A stretch of DNA of 17,716 nucleotides from SAR202 cluster bacterium Io17-Chloro-G7 (GTDB taxonomy: Bacteria; Chloroflexota; Dehalococcoidia; UBA3495). The position numbers and the translations under genes are program-made. Positions 8,105-15,050 of this stretch are shown in pieces. Where the stretch lies: the NCBI GenBank assembly GCA_002817055.1, contig MUCU01000025.1, positions 1 to 17,716 of the forward strand, in the 5' to 3' direction. Position 1 is the stretch's first letter; each line of letters begins with the position of its first letter. The notes under the pieces were generated by a model. It did no database searches. It was given only the letters and a program-made list of their open reading frames with translations, and was not told the DNA's origin.

Positions 8105-8417
8105 CCTCCACAGTTGGCAGGTTGCGCGTTGTTGATCACGCCCTATTGGGGCTTAGGTCGGATACGAGCCGGCGATATATTTCCTCGATCTGGCAGCAAT
8201 GTTCGATCGCAAGTTTGCTTGAACCGAGTCTGCGCCCGGCTTTTTGAGACAGGCTCTCTCCCCCGTCCCCACCATAAAAATGCAATCAAGGGTTATGACA
8301 GGTACGCCAAGCAGCCGATGTTACACTATAAATCTGACTGGATTTCCTTTCTATTTGCAGAACTAAATAACCAATGACCTAAGGCAAGGCCAATTCCAGT
8401 GTAAATCGGGACGGATC
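8105..8417. other. Divergent intergenic DNA without a gene
   Basis: An 87-codon open frame here (8114-8377, plus strand) resembles nothing and has no good ribosome binding site, so I do not call it. A TATAAAT at 8327-8333 could be a -10 for the MaoC cluster but has no -35 at the right distance. Confidence 0.5.
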
Positions 8418-8430
8418 AATTGCGTACACG
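8418..8430. repeat. 13-base motif shared with 17515-17527
   Basis: AATTGCGTACACG is identical to the sequence at 17515-17527. Each copy lies just left of an intergenic palindromic element (8472-8516 here, 17535-17554 there), so it may be a boundary of the same mobile or dispersed repeat. Confidence 0.5.
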
Positions 8431-8471
8431 TCGTTGCCACGAGCGAACAGAGACTTCGAGACCGATCGCCT

Positions 8472-8516
8472 GAGCCAGTCGAAGGGTCTTATGCGAAGGG
8501 ATGGTTCGACAGGCAC
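8472..8516. repeat. REP-like inverted repeat, copy 1
   Basis: GAGCCAGTCGAA (8472-8483) faces TTCGACAGGCAC (8505-8516); the arms pair at 10 of 12 positions. The 13-base sequence TGAGCCAGTCGAA recurs exactly at 13085-13097, again followed by an inverted TTCGACA arm. Short palindromes built on a GTCGAA/TTCGAC core are common between genes in Chloroflexota. Confidence 0.6.
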
Positions 8517-8554
8517 ACCACGAGCGAATCAAATCGTCGCAGCCGATCATCCTG

Positions 8555-8574
8555 GGCTCGTCGAAAGACGAGCC
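8555..8574 (+). other. Hairpin with a GAAA tetraloop in the leader of the MaoC gene
   Basis: GGCTCGTC (8555-8562) and GACGAGCC (8567-8574) form a perfect 8-base-pair stem closed by GAAA, a GNRA-type loop, plus a possible outer G-U pair. It ends 25 bases before the ribosome binding site of the hydratase. In RNA this would be very stable. It could protect the mRNA 5' end, bind a protein, or simply be another member of the neighbouring palindrome family. Confidence 0.5.
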
Positions 8575-8613
8575 TCCGAATCCCAGTTCAATCAGAAACA
8601 AGGAGCCCACTCT

Positions 8614-9072
8614 ATGCAAGGGTTAGTGCGCTACTTCGAGGACGTGCGGATCGGCGAGGAGTTACCCGTCCTTCAAAAGCACATCAACTTGGCAAGGATG
8701 ATGGCCTATGGGGCGGCAACCTGGGATTTCATCCGAATTCATTACGACGCCGATTACGTTCGACAGCAAGGGTTCGACGCACCCTTTGTTGATGGGCAGA
8801 TGCTGGGCGGCTATTTGGCCCAGCAGGTTCAAGATTGGGCCGGACCCGACGCTTTCCTGCGCAAGCTGGGCTTTCGCAACCGGGTCATGGTCTATCCCGG
8901 CGACGTGTTGACCTTCCACGGAGTGGTTACCGCTTCTCAGACCCACGGAGACGAAGCCTTGGTGGAGTGCGACCTGTGGGTGGAAAACCAGAAGGGCGAC
9001 CGGGTCGTCCACCCGGCCAGTGCCGTGGTGCGTTTTCCTAGGAGAGGCGACAGCGGAGGTGCGCCTAGGTGA
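8614..9072 (+). CDS. MaoC-like hydratase/dehydratase
   Basis: This 152-residue hot-dog-fold protein belongs to the MaoC/hydratase-2 family, which adds water to or removes it from enoyl-CoA or related thioesters. The hydratase pair is visible as Asp38 and His43 in WDFIRIHYD, followed by the conserved loop GFDAPFVDGQML and the tail motif VYPGDVLTFHGVV. The reading frame extends upstream to 8434, but I chose the ATG at 8614 because an AAGGAG site lies 8 bases before it and the upstream codons run through the repeat and hairpin. It leads a plus-strand cluster and is followed after 56 bases by a CoA-transferase. At this length it is a single hot-dog domain, unlike the double-domain mesaconyl-CoA hydratases. 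Confidence 0.88.
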   Translation: MQGLVRYFEDVRIGEELPVLQKHINLARMMAYGAATWDFIRIHYDADYVRQQGFDAPFVDGQMLGGYLAQQVQDWAGPDAFLRKLGFRNRVMVYPGDVLTFHGVVTASQTHGDEALVECDLWVENQKGDRVVHPASAVVRFPRRGDSGGAPR

Positions 9073-9128
9073 ACCTCCGCAGAGAGTTTCTGCCAGGGCA
9101 AGTGACGCGTTGCCTGGGAGGCATTTAG

Positions 9129-10307
9129 GTGTTTCGCCCTTCGGCATTGTCGGACCTGAAGGTCTTGGAGTATGGGGACATGGTCCCTGGGGCCTACTGC
9201 GCTCGTCTGTTGGCTGATGCCGGAGCCGATGTGGTAAAGGTGGAGCCTCCCGCCGGCGACTCTGCCCGGCAGACGGGGCCGTTTCCCGGAAACGTGAAGG
9301 ACGCGGATTGGAGCGGTCTTTACCTTTATCTAAATGCCAATAAACGGGGCATTACCCTCGACGTAGCCCAAGATCAAGACTGGGCAGCTTTCCAGAAATT
9401 GACGGCTCAGGCCGACATTTTGGTGTTGGACCACACCGCAAAAGAGATCGATAGACTAGGACTGCGAAGGCACGACCTTGAACACCTGAACGCCAGCTTG
9501 ATAGTCACCGCCATCACGCCCTTCGGACTAACCGGCCCCAAGCGGGATTACATTGGCGATGACTTGATAGCGGTCAGCGCCGGTGGCATGGCCCATGCGA
9601 CACCCGGCATACCCGACATGATCCACGACCCGGAAAAGGAACCGCCGCTGCGGGCCAACGCATACGTCGGCGACATGCTGGCTGGTGTCCAAGGGGCCAT
9701 GGCTATCATGGTGGCGGTGTTGGGCCGGAGCTTGAACGGCGAGGGCTGCGAAGTAGACGTGAGCCGCCAGGAAGCAGTATCAATGGTACTTCCCTTCGAG
9801 CTTGCCCACGCATCCCACCACGAAGCAAAGAAGCGGGAACCAACCATCTTCGGGGCCATGCCCAATGCATACCTTCCCTGCAGCGACGGCTATGTGGTAA
9901 TCATGGCGGTCATAGACGCTCACTGGAAGGCACTGATGGACCTGACTGGCAATCCTGATTGGGGAGAAATCGAGATTTTCGCCAACGCCCAGGAACGGGC
10001 TCGCAATTGGGACGCGTTGGAGCCGTTGTTGCTGGCATGGACCATGAATCATACCGGCGCCGAAATCACACGCCTCGCCCAAGGGAGGGGCATCCCATGT
10101 TTCCCGGCTTACACGGTGGGAGAGATGGTGGAGTCGGAGCACGTCAAAGCCCGTGAGTTTATGTGGCAACTGGAAGGCCCTCAGGGCCAAAAATTTAAGC
10201 TGCCCGGTTATCCGGTGCGCATGGGCGCGACACCCTGGCAACTCCGGCGCCGGGCCCCAAAGTTCGGCGAGCACAACGCAGAAGTTCTCGCCGAGTGGCT
10301 CAAATAA
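9129..10307 (+). CDS. CaiB/BaiF class III CoA-transferase (first copy)
   Basis: This 392-residue enzyme moves CoA between carboxylic acids through an enzyme-bound aspartyl anhydride. Features seen are the N-terminal LEYGDMVPGAYCARLLADAG stretch, VVKVEPPAGD for the CoA-binding region, LNANKRGITLD, and the probable catalytic Asp182 in YVGDMLAG. The C-terminal FGEHNAEVLAEWL is typical of the family. The start is a GTG at 9129, seven bases after GGGAGG (9116-9121); no ATG lies nearby. It should be cytoplasmic and work with the preceding hydratase. It differs clearly from the second CoA-transferase downstream, so the two are unlikely to be a recent duplication. They may have separate substrates or form a heteromer such as is known for some class III enzymes. 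Confidence 0.93.
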   Translation: MFRPSALSDLKVLEYGDMVPGAYCARLLADAGADVVKVEPPAGDSARQTGPFPGNVKDADWSGLYLYLNANKRGITLDVAQDQDWAAFQKLTAQADILVLDHTAKEIDRLGLRRHDLEHLNASLIVTAITPFGLTGPKRDYIGDDLIAVSAGGMAHATPGIPDMIHDPEKEPPLRANAYVGDMLAGVQGAMAIMVAVLGRSLNGEGCEVDVSRQEAVSMVLPFELAHASHHEAKKREPTIFGAMPNAYLPCSDGYVVIMAVIDAHWKALMDLTGNPDWGEIEIFANAQERARNWDALEPLLLAWTMNHTGAEITRLAQGRGIPCFPAYTVGEMVESEHVKAREFMWQLEGPQGQKFKLPGYPVRMGATPWQLRRRAPKFGEHNAEVLAEWLK

Positions 10308-10371
10308 GCGTTGCGCCGAACTGATTAAAATCCGTGCCGCTAACTATTTGCAAACCCGAGCAGTCAAAAAG

Positions 10372-10393
10372 TCCCCCTTTCGTAAAAGGGGGA
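10372..10393. repeat. CCCCCTTT hairpin repeat, copy 1
   Basis: TCCCCCTTT (10372-10380) pairs perfectly with AAAGGGGGA (10385-10393) around CGTA. A near-identical hairpin occurs at 17394-17414. It sits between the two CoA-transferase genes, so it will be present in any shared mRNA and could stabilise or attenuate it. No T-run follows. Confidence 0.75.
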
Positions 10394-10480
10394 TTCAACC
10401 CGTCGATCAAGTTTGTTCGCCTATTCAGGGGCCAACAAAAAATGTTTAGTGCTGTTTAGTGCGTGGCAGCAATATTGGCA

Positions 10481-11692
10481 ATGAACAACCAGCCGCTAAA
10501 AGGAATCAGAGTCGCCGACTTCGGTCAAATCGTGGCCATGCCTTTTACCGCCCAAATCTTGGGCTGGCTGGGGGCAGAGGTAATTTTGGTGGAAACCAAA
10601 CACCGGCTGACCACCAGAGTATGGCCGCCCTTTGCCGAAGCACAGCCGGGAGTGAACCGCAGCGGCGGCTTCAATACCATAAATAACACCAAGCTGGGTG
10701 TTACTCTCAACCTCCGGGAACCCCAAGGAATGGAGCTTGCCAAGCGGCTGATTTCAATCAGCGATATCGTGGCCGAAAATTATTCCACCGGCACCATGGA
10801 ACGTATGGGAATTGGCTACCAAGAGATGCAACGGTTACGTCCCGACATCATTTATTTATCCCTTGGCGCATTCGGTCGCACCGGCCCCATGAAGGACCTG
10901 GCGGGATTTCACAGCGTGATCAACCTGTTCAGCGGTCTAGCGGCTGTCACCGGTCACCCCGGTTCTCACCCGCGCATTTTGGGCGGCATATTCCCCGACC
11001 CGTTCAGCGGTTGTTACTGCGTGCTGTCCCTCTTGGAAGCCCTGTATCACCGGTCCAAAACGGGTGAAGGCCAATATATCGAAGTCGCGATGACCGAGGC
11101 CCTAGCTACCCTTCTGCCCGAGGCGGTCATGGCTTACACCCTCAATGGAAAAGAGCCGGAACGGGTGGGCAACAAGCATCAGGACAAAGCTCCTCATGAC
11201 GTATTCCGTTGCAAAGGCGACCAGAAGTGGGTGGCTATTTCCGTGGAAAACGAGGCCCAATGGGAAGCCCTGTGCCGGGTTTTAGACCGTCCCGAATGGC
11301 AGCAAGACCCACGTTTCGCTGACGACGAAAAGCGCTTGGATAACCAGGATGTTCTCACACCGCTTATCGAGGCTTGGACATTAGCCAAGTCGCCAGAAGA
11401 GGTTGCCCGCGCGTTGCAGCAAGCGGGAGTTGCTGCGGCGCCGGTGCAGGATTCCGCGGAAGTACTGACGGACCCCCACCTTATAGACCGGGGGTTCGTG
11501 ACCTGGGTAGACCATCCGGAAACGGGTAGCCGGCCCATGGGCACGGTGTCTTGGGCCATCGATGGCGAAAAGCCCAAGGATTTCCGTCCCGCGCCTCTTA
11601 TGGGCGAGCATAACCGGTCCGTGTTCTGCGATTTGCTGGGCTTGCCGGAGGAAGAGGTGGCGCGGCTCATCGAGTCCGGCGTCATCGAGTAA
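10481..11692 (+). CDS. CaiB/BaiF class III CoA-transferase (second copy)
   Basis: A second class III CoA-transferase, 403 residues from the ATG at 10481. A GTG at 10463 would add six residues; neither start has a clear ribosome binding site, and I prefer the ATG because PLKGIRVADFGQIVAMPF is the normal family N-terminus. Visible motifs include LGAEVILVET, NTINNTKLGVTLNLREPQG, VAENYSTGTMERMG, YLSLGAFGRTGPMKD, and the probable catalytic Asp173 in GIFPDPFSG followed by TGEGQYIEVAMTEA. The C-terminus has PAPLMGEHNRSVFCDLLGL. It shares family motifs but little exact sequence with the upstream copy. The gap of about 170 bases between them holds a hairpin repeat. The triple-RidA gene follows 35 bases after its stop, so these two are probably co-transcribed. 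Confidence 0.93.
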   Translation: MNNQPLKGIRVADFGQIVAMPFTAQILGWLGAEVILVETKHRLTTRVWPPFAEAQPGVNRSGGFNTINNTKLGVTLNLREPQGMELAKRLISISDIVAENYSTGTMERMGIGYQEMQRLRPDIIYLSLGAFGRTGPMKDLAGFHSVINLFSGLAAVTGHPGSHPRILGGIFPDPFSGCYCVLSLLEALYHRSKTGEGQYIEVAMTEALATLLPEAVMAYTLNGKEPERVGNKHQDKAPHDVFRCKGDQKWVAISVENEAQWEALCRVLDRPEWQQDPRFADDEKRLDNQDVLTPLIEAWTLAKSPEEVARALQQAGVAAAPVQDSAEVLTDPHLIDRGFVTWVDHPETGSRPMGTVSWAIDGEKPKDFRPAPLMGEHNRSVFCDLLGLPEEEVARLIESGVIE

Positions 11693-11727
11693 ATGAAAGA
11701 TATATCTCGCCCATTGCAGGAGAAGTA

Positions 11728-12930
11728 ATGAGCAAAAACATTGTCGAAGTCGACCCCGACAAATTCCCATGGTTGGACTTGCGTCGCTACACCTTTAGTT
11801 TGGCCGCCGAGAACTCAGGAATTGTTTACCTATCGGGCCAGACTGCTAGCGAGTACGACCCCGATCCGGGAAAAGTGGTCTGCAAAGGCGACCTGTTGGA
11901 TCAGACCAGGGTCATTTACGAAAAGCTGGGGGTGATCCTAGACGCAGCCGGTCTCAGCTTCGACAACGTCGTGCAAACCGTAGACTACGTCGACCCTGTG
12001 GCCCTGCCCCAATACCGGCAAACCGGCGAGATTAGGCGACAATACCTGGGCGGCACCCCGGTTGGTTCCACGGGAATCTGTGTGGAGCGCCTGCTGCGTC
12101 CCGATGCCTTGATAGAAGTCAGCGCCATCGCCATGGATGGCGAAAAGGAGCTGGTTAACCCTTACGCCGATCAGTTCGCCCAAGTAACCTACGTGCCGGG
12201 AGTTGAAGTGGACGGCATCATCTGGCTGTCCGGTTTCATTGGTTATGAGGACGACAACGGCGCACGCAAATATTCCAGGGATACCAACCGGCAGGTAGAA
12301 CTGTCCTACGGGATCATATCGGGTGTCTTGGAAGCTGCCGGGTCGGTCCCCGGCGATGTGGTAAAAAGCCTGGATTACATTTCTCCCCAAGCGCTGCTCC
12401 AATACCCCGATAGCGCCGCAGCCCGCCGCGACTTCTACCAAGGTTCCTACCCGGCGGCCACCGGCATACCCATCAACCGGCTGCTTCGCCCGGAAGGGCA
12501 CGTGGAGGTGGAGACCATCGCCGTGAAGGGCGGTAGCCGGGAAGAGATACGAATTCCAGAGTGGGACCGGCGCTACCAGGAATTGACCTACCACCCTGGC
12601 ATCAAGAAGGGGCACATGCTGCACATCTCCGGGCAGGCGGCGGTGGACCACACTAACGGAGAAAGCGTCGGCGGCTTTGACATGACCGCCCAAGCGGACA
12701 AGGCCTACGAAAACATTGCCCGGGTGCTGTCGGAGGCGGGTTATTCCATGGACGACGTTGTGAATACTATAGAATGGATTGCCCCCAACGGGTTGATGGG
12801 GTACCGGGGCACCCAAGACGTGCGCCGCAAGTACTTCGGTGAGAGCTTTCCTTCAGCCACCGGGGTGATCATCCACCAAATTTTACGACCGAAACTACTC
12901 TTCGAGGTTACTGCTGTGGCATTGGTTTAG
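11728..12930 (+). CDS. Triple-domain RidA/YjgF-like protein (single-chain trimer)
   Basis: This 400-residue protein consists of three consecutive RidA/YjgF (YER057c/UK114) domains at about 19-138, 150-268 and 282-400. Each repeats the same marks: an early strand YLSGQTA, WLSGFIG or HISGQAA; a mid segment VDYVDP, LDYISP or IEWIAP; and a closing TGICVERLLRP, TGIPINRLLRP or TGVIIHQILRP followed by an EV-AIA strand. Ordinary RidA proteins are about 130 residues and form homotrimers with ligand pockets at the subunit interfaces, so this looks like a covalent trimer. The arginine that binds the substrate carboxylate in enamine/imine deaminases (Arg105 of the archetype) aligns with Ser, Thr or Ala-type positions in all three domains, so deaminase activity is doubtful. 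The ATG follows AGGAGA (11718-11723). It ends the plus-strand cluster. Confidence 0.92.
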   Translation: MSKNIVEVDPDKFPWLDLRRYTFSLAAENSGIVYLSGQTASEYDPDPGKVVCKGDLLDQTRVIYEKLGVILDAAGLSFDNVVQTVDYVDPVALPQYRQTGEIRRQYLGGTPVGSTGICVERLLRPDALIEVSAIAMDGEKELVNPYADQFAQVTYVPGVEVDGIIWLSGFIGYEDDNGARKYSRDTNRQVELSYGIISGVLEAAGSVPGDVVKSLDYISPQALLQYPDSAAARRDFYQGSYPAATGIPINRLLRPEGHVEVETIAVKGGSREEIRIPEWDRRYQELTYHPGIKKGHMLHISGQAAVDHTNGESVGGFDMTAQADKAYENIARVLSEAGYSMDDVVNTIEWIAPNGLMGYRGTQDVRRKYFGESFPSATGVIIHQILRPKLLFEVTAVALV

Positions 12931-13084
12931 CGGAGTTTTGGCTGAGGCGATAAAAGCTTTCTATTAGCCTTGGCATCTTCGAATAATCTAAGGTAAACGG
13001 GTAACACTCATAGTTTGCTCTAGCCGAGAATTTTTCACCCGGCGAATCGTCACGCTACACACCTTGTCACGCACAAGTTGGTGG

Positions 13085-13130
13085 TGAGCCAGTCGAACCA
13101 CTTTGCGCATTCAGACCCTTCGACAAGCTC
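13085..13130. repeat. REP-like inverted repeat, copy 2
   Basis: TGAGCCAGTCGAA (13085-13097) faces TTCGACAAGCTC (13119-13130); arms pair at 10 of 12 positions over a 21-base spacer. It lies in the 253-base convergent gap between the RidA gene and the unknown gene at 13184, the only obvious structure there, and might serve as a two-way terminator, although no T-run is present. Confidence 0.6.
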
Positions 13131-13183
13131 CGGGCGAACGGACGATTCAAATTCATATCTCCATACTTTTATCCGTAGGTGCA

Positions 13184-13921
13184 CTAAGAATCGGCCTGTT
13201 CCTCTTGGCCATCAACCGTTGGCTCATCGGCCAGTTCTTCTTCCTCAGACTCTTCGACAGACTCCTCGACGCCAGCTTGTTCCTGGGTGGCGGCCGCCCG
13301 CTGGTTTTGCTGCTGTATCATCCAGTTCTGTAGCCAGCGGCGGAACTCGTCCAGAGCCGGTGGGGACACGTAGAAGACTTCAATGTCCTGGGGGAACTGG
13401 ACCTGATGCCGCTCGCTGATCAGCAGCAGGCCAACCTCATTTTCCCCCAGGGTGGAGTCGATTTGACTGGCAATGTGATCGTATCGGGTTTTGTTGGCCT
13501 CGGTAAACCATTCCTGTAGTTTTTGGGCGACGGCGCCGCTGGCAAGAGGGACCATCATGCACCGCTGTAAATCCAGGGTTTCCAACAAGATTTCGGTGTC
13601 TTCGGTCGCTTCCAATGCCGCACCGTCGTCACACTTGGATTTCACGAAGGCGTGGCTTCGTTGGTCCGCTTGGGATAGTTGCGATAGTCCCGTTTCCCCA
13701 CCATCGGGAAGGCTTTCGTGGTAGATGTGGTGCAGCCCGCCCAAAGCCGCAACAAGGGACTCCACCTGCGTTTGCATCTGGTCCCAGTATTTCTGTAGTA
13801 CAACAACGCCTTCGGGAGCATTGGCCTGGGGTCCGTATACCAAAGGCACCAACAGAAGCTTTCTGCGACCTTCGTACTGACCGACGGCGGGCCTGGATAT
13901 TCGACCTAGCTCCTGAGCCAT
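13184..13921 (-). CDS. Protein of unknown function with an acidic C-terminal tail
   Basis: I do not recognise this 245-residue protein with certainty. It has no signal peptide or membrane segment. The ordered part ends with CMMVPLASGAVAQKLQEWF, a basic stretch, then VGLLLISERHQVQFPQDIEV and FYVSPPALDEFRRWL, which resembles the pattern of an L7Ae/eRF1-domain-3-like fold in bacterial release-factor relatives; this is a weak resemblance. The last ~40 residues are low complexity and strongly acidic (VEESVEESEEEELADEP). The ATG at 13921 is preceded by GAGGTG at a good distance. It is the last gene of the minus-strand series, 114 bases after the binding-protein gene, and convergent with the RidA gene. 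Codon pattern and the absence of interruptions support it as a real gene. Confidence 0.75.
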   Translation of the reverse strand: MAQELGRISRPAVGQYEGRRKLLLVPLVYGPQANAPEGVVVLQKYWDQMQTQVESLVAALGGLHHIYHESLPDGGETGLSQLSQADQRSHAFVKSKCDDGAALEATEDTEILLETLDLQRCMMVPLASGAVAQKLQEWFTEANKTRYDHIASQIDSTLGENEVGLLLISERHQVQFPQDIEVFYVSPPALDEFRRWLQNWMIQQQNQRAAATQEQAGVEESVEESEEEELADEPTVDGQEEQADS

Positions 13922-14035
13922 GGGAGCACCTCTTATTTATCTAATGCCCATTGGCTGAATAAAATCGCCAACACATTGTCTTAGAAAACGTGGATCGGCC
14001 AATCGGCAATTACGTCCTGCTTCGGAAGACTACTC

Positions 14036-14965
14036 TCACCAGAGATGGCGAAATTGGGTGGCTACAACTGCTTCATAAGGCGGAGCGCCGAAAATGGGCC
14101 CGGAGAGCAAACCAATACTTTGGGCGAATTGATTCATTCGGGCCACGGCATTTTCGGTGATGCTGGAGTCGTAGTACGGCAGGTCTCGTTCCACCAACCC
14201 GGCTATGAGGCCAGCCTCTGCCTCCGGGAACACCCGGTTGCCCACCTCGGTCGCTAGAGTTGGGTTTCCTCGGAGCGCTTTTTGAGTCCTTACGATGGCC
14301 CGTACCGCCGCTGCTGCGCCGTTTGGGTCACGGGCGATCAGGTCGTCGGTGGTGACCAATGCCGCAAATGTGAAATCCTGGGACGCCGGAGGGCCGATGC
14401 CGCGCCTCACGTCCAAGACCACACTGCCAGCGCCACTGCGCACCGCTATCTCGTTGCCCATGGCGTTGGCCCAGAACCCATCGATTGTGCCTTCTTTCAG
14501 AAGGCGGGCAGCGTGAACCCCGAACGAGACGCCGGGGCCTCCCGCGCCGGGCACTGCCCCGATCTCTACGTGGTCTCTCTCCGGGTCTATCCCCGCTTCG
14601 GCCAGGAGTCCCCTTAGTGCCATGTCGGGACCGGGAGCAGCACCGATGCGAAGCCCCTTGATCGCTTGGACGTCGCCCTTTTCCGCCCCCAGGTCCGCCC
14701 GTAGGATCAGCAGCCAGTAGGTCTTTTGGGCCAAGGTGGCCAGCAGCTTGGCGCCTTTCCACCGAGGGAAGGCCGACAAAGTGGCGTGGGCCGATCCTGC
14801 CACGAAGTCCAGTTCATTATCCCGCAGCGCCTCCATAGTTTTGGGCAGGGGGAAAACGTGGCGCAACTCTGCGTCCAACCCCTCGGCTTTCAGAAACCCC
14901 AGTTCCACGGCGGCGATTGCGGGAAAATAGGAATTGGAAATAAGGTCGGGAACACCTATGCGCAT
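14036..14965 (-). CDS. NMT1/THI5-like substrate-binding protein without signal peptide
   Basis: A 309-residue member of the NMT1/THI5/SsuA-type binding proteins, which bind small organic ligands for ABC importers or, in the THI5 branch, act in pyrimidine synthesis. The start MRIGVPDLISNSYFPAIAAV followed by LGFLKAEGLDAELRHVFP is the standard first lobe, and MEALRDNELDFVAGSAHATL is the expected helix-strand that follows. GLRIGAAPGPDMALRGLLAE and the EIGAVPG segment form the second lobe. The first strand begins at residue 2, so there is no room for a signal peptide or lipobox, and no permease or ATPase genes lie nearby. It may therefore act in the cytoplasm. The ATG at 14965 has only a weak ribosome binding site. 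The gene lies 85 bases after the GlcG-like gene. Confidence 0.85.
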   Translation of the reverse strand: MRIGVPDLISNSYFPAIAAVELGFLKAEGLDAELRHVFPLPKTMEALRDNELDFVAGSAHATLSAFPRWKGAKLLATLAQKTYWLLILRADLGAEKGDVQAIKGLRIGAAPGPDMALRGLLAEAGIDPERDHVEIGAVPGAGGPGVSFGVHAARLLKEGTIDGFWANAMGNEIAVRSGAGSVVLDVRRGIGPPASQDFTFAALVTTDDLIARDPNGAAAAVRAIVRTQKALRGNPTLATEVGNRVFPEAEAGLIAGLVERDLPYYDSSITENAVARMNQFAQSIGLLSGPIFGAPPYEAVVATQFRHLW

Positions 14966-14982
14966 GGCTGTCCGGTTCTTGC

Positions 14983-14996
14983 TCCAATTAATTGGA
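14983..14996. promoter_or_regulatory. 14-base palindrome upstream of the binding-protein gene
   Basis: TCCAATTAATTGGA is a perfect palindrome 17 bases upstream of the start codon at 14965. Its position overlapping the leader would suit a repressor operator. It is AT-rich, so chance is possible. Confidence 0.4.
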
Positions 14997-15050
14997 TAGG
15001 TTTAGTGGACCTGTTTTTTTGATTAGAAACCCACAGTCTAGTTGAACCGG

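Noticed and set aside
8281..8333. Possible promoter ATGACA ... TATAAAT for the MaoC cluster
   Set aside because: The two elements are 26 bases apart, too far for a sigma70 promoter.
8114..8377. 87-codon plus-strand open frame in the divergent region
   Set aside because: No family resemblance and no good ribosome binding site.
8434..8613. N-terminal extension of the MaoC gene to 8434
   Set aside because: The extension translates the REP-like repeat and hairpin and lacks a ribosome binding site, whereas 8614 has AAGGAG at 8 bases.
9780..10274. Minus-strand open frame opposite the first CoA-transferase
   Set aside because: Shadow of a strongly supported gene; no recognisable domain.
11938..12816. 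292-codon open frame on the minus strand opposite the RidA gene
   Set aside because: It is the antisense of a well-supported gene, is rich in unlikely His/Gly/Val runs, matches no family and has no ribosome binding site.
15000..15030. T-run near 15011-15018 as a terminator for the GlcG-like gene
   Set aside because: The run is T on the plus strand, so it is A on the transcribed minus-strand RNA, and no stem precedes it.
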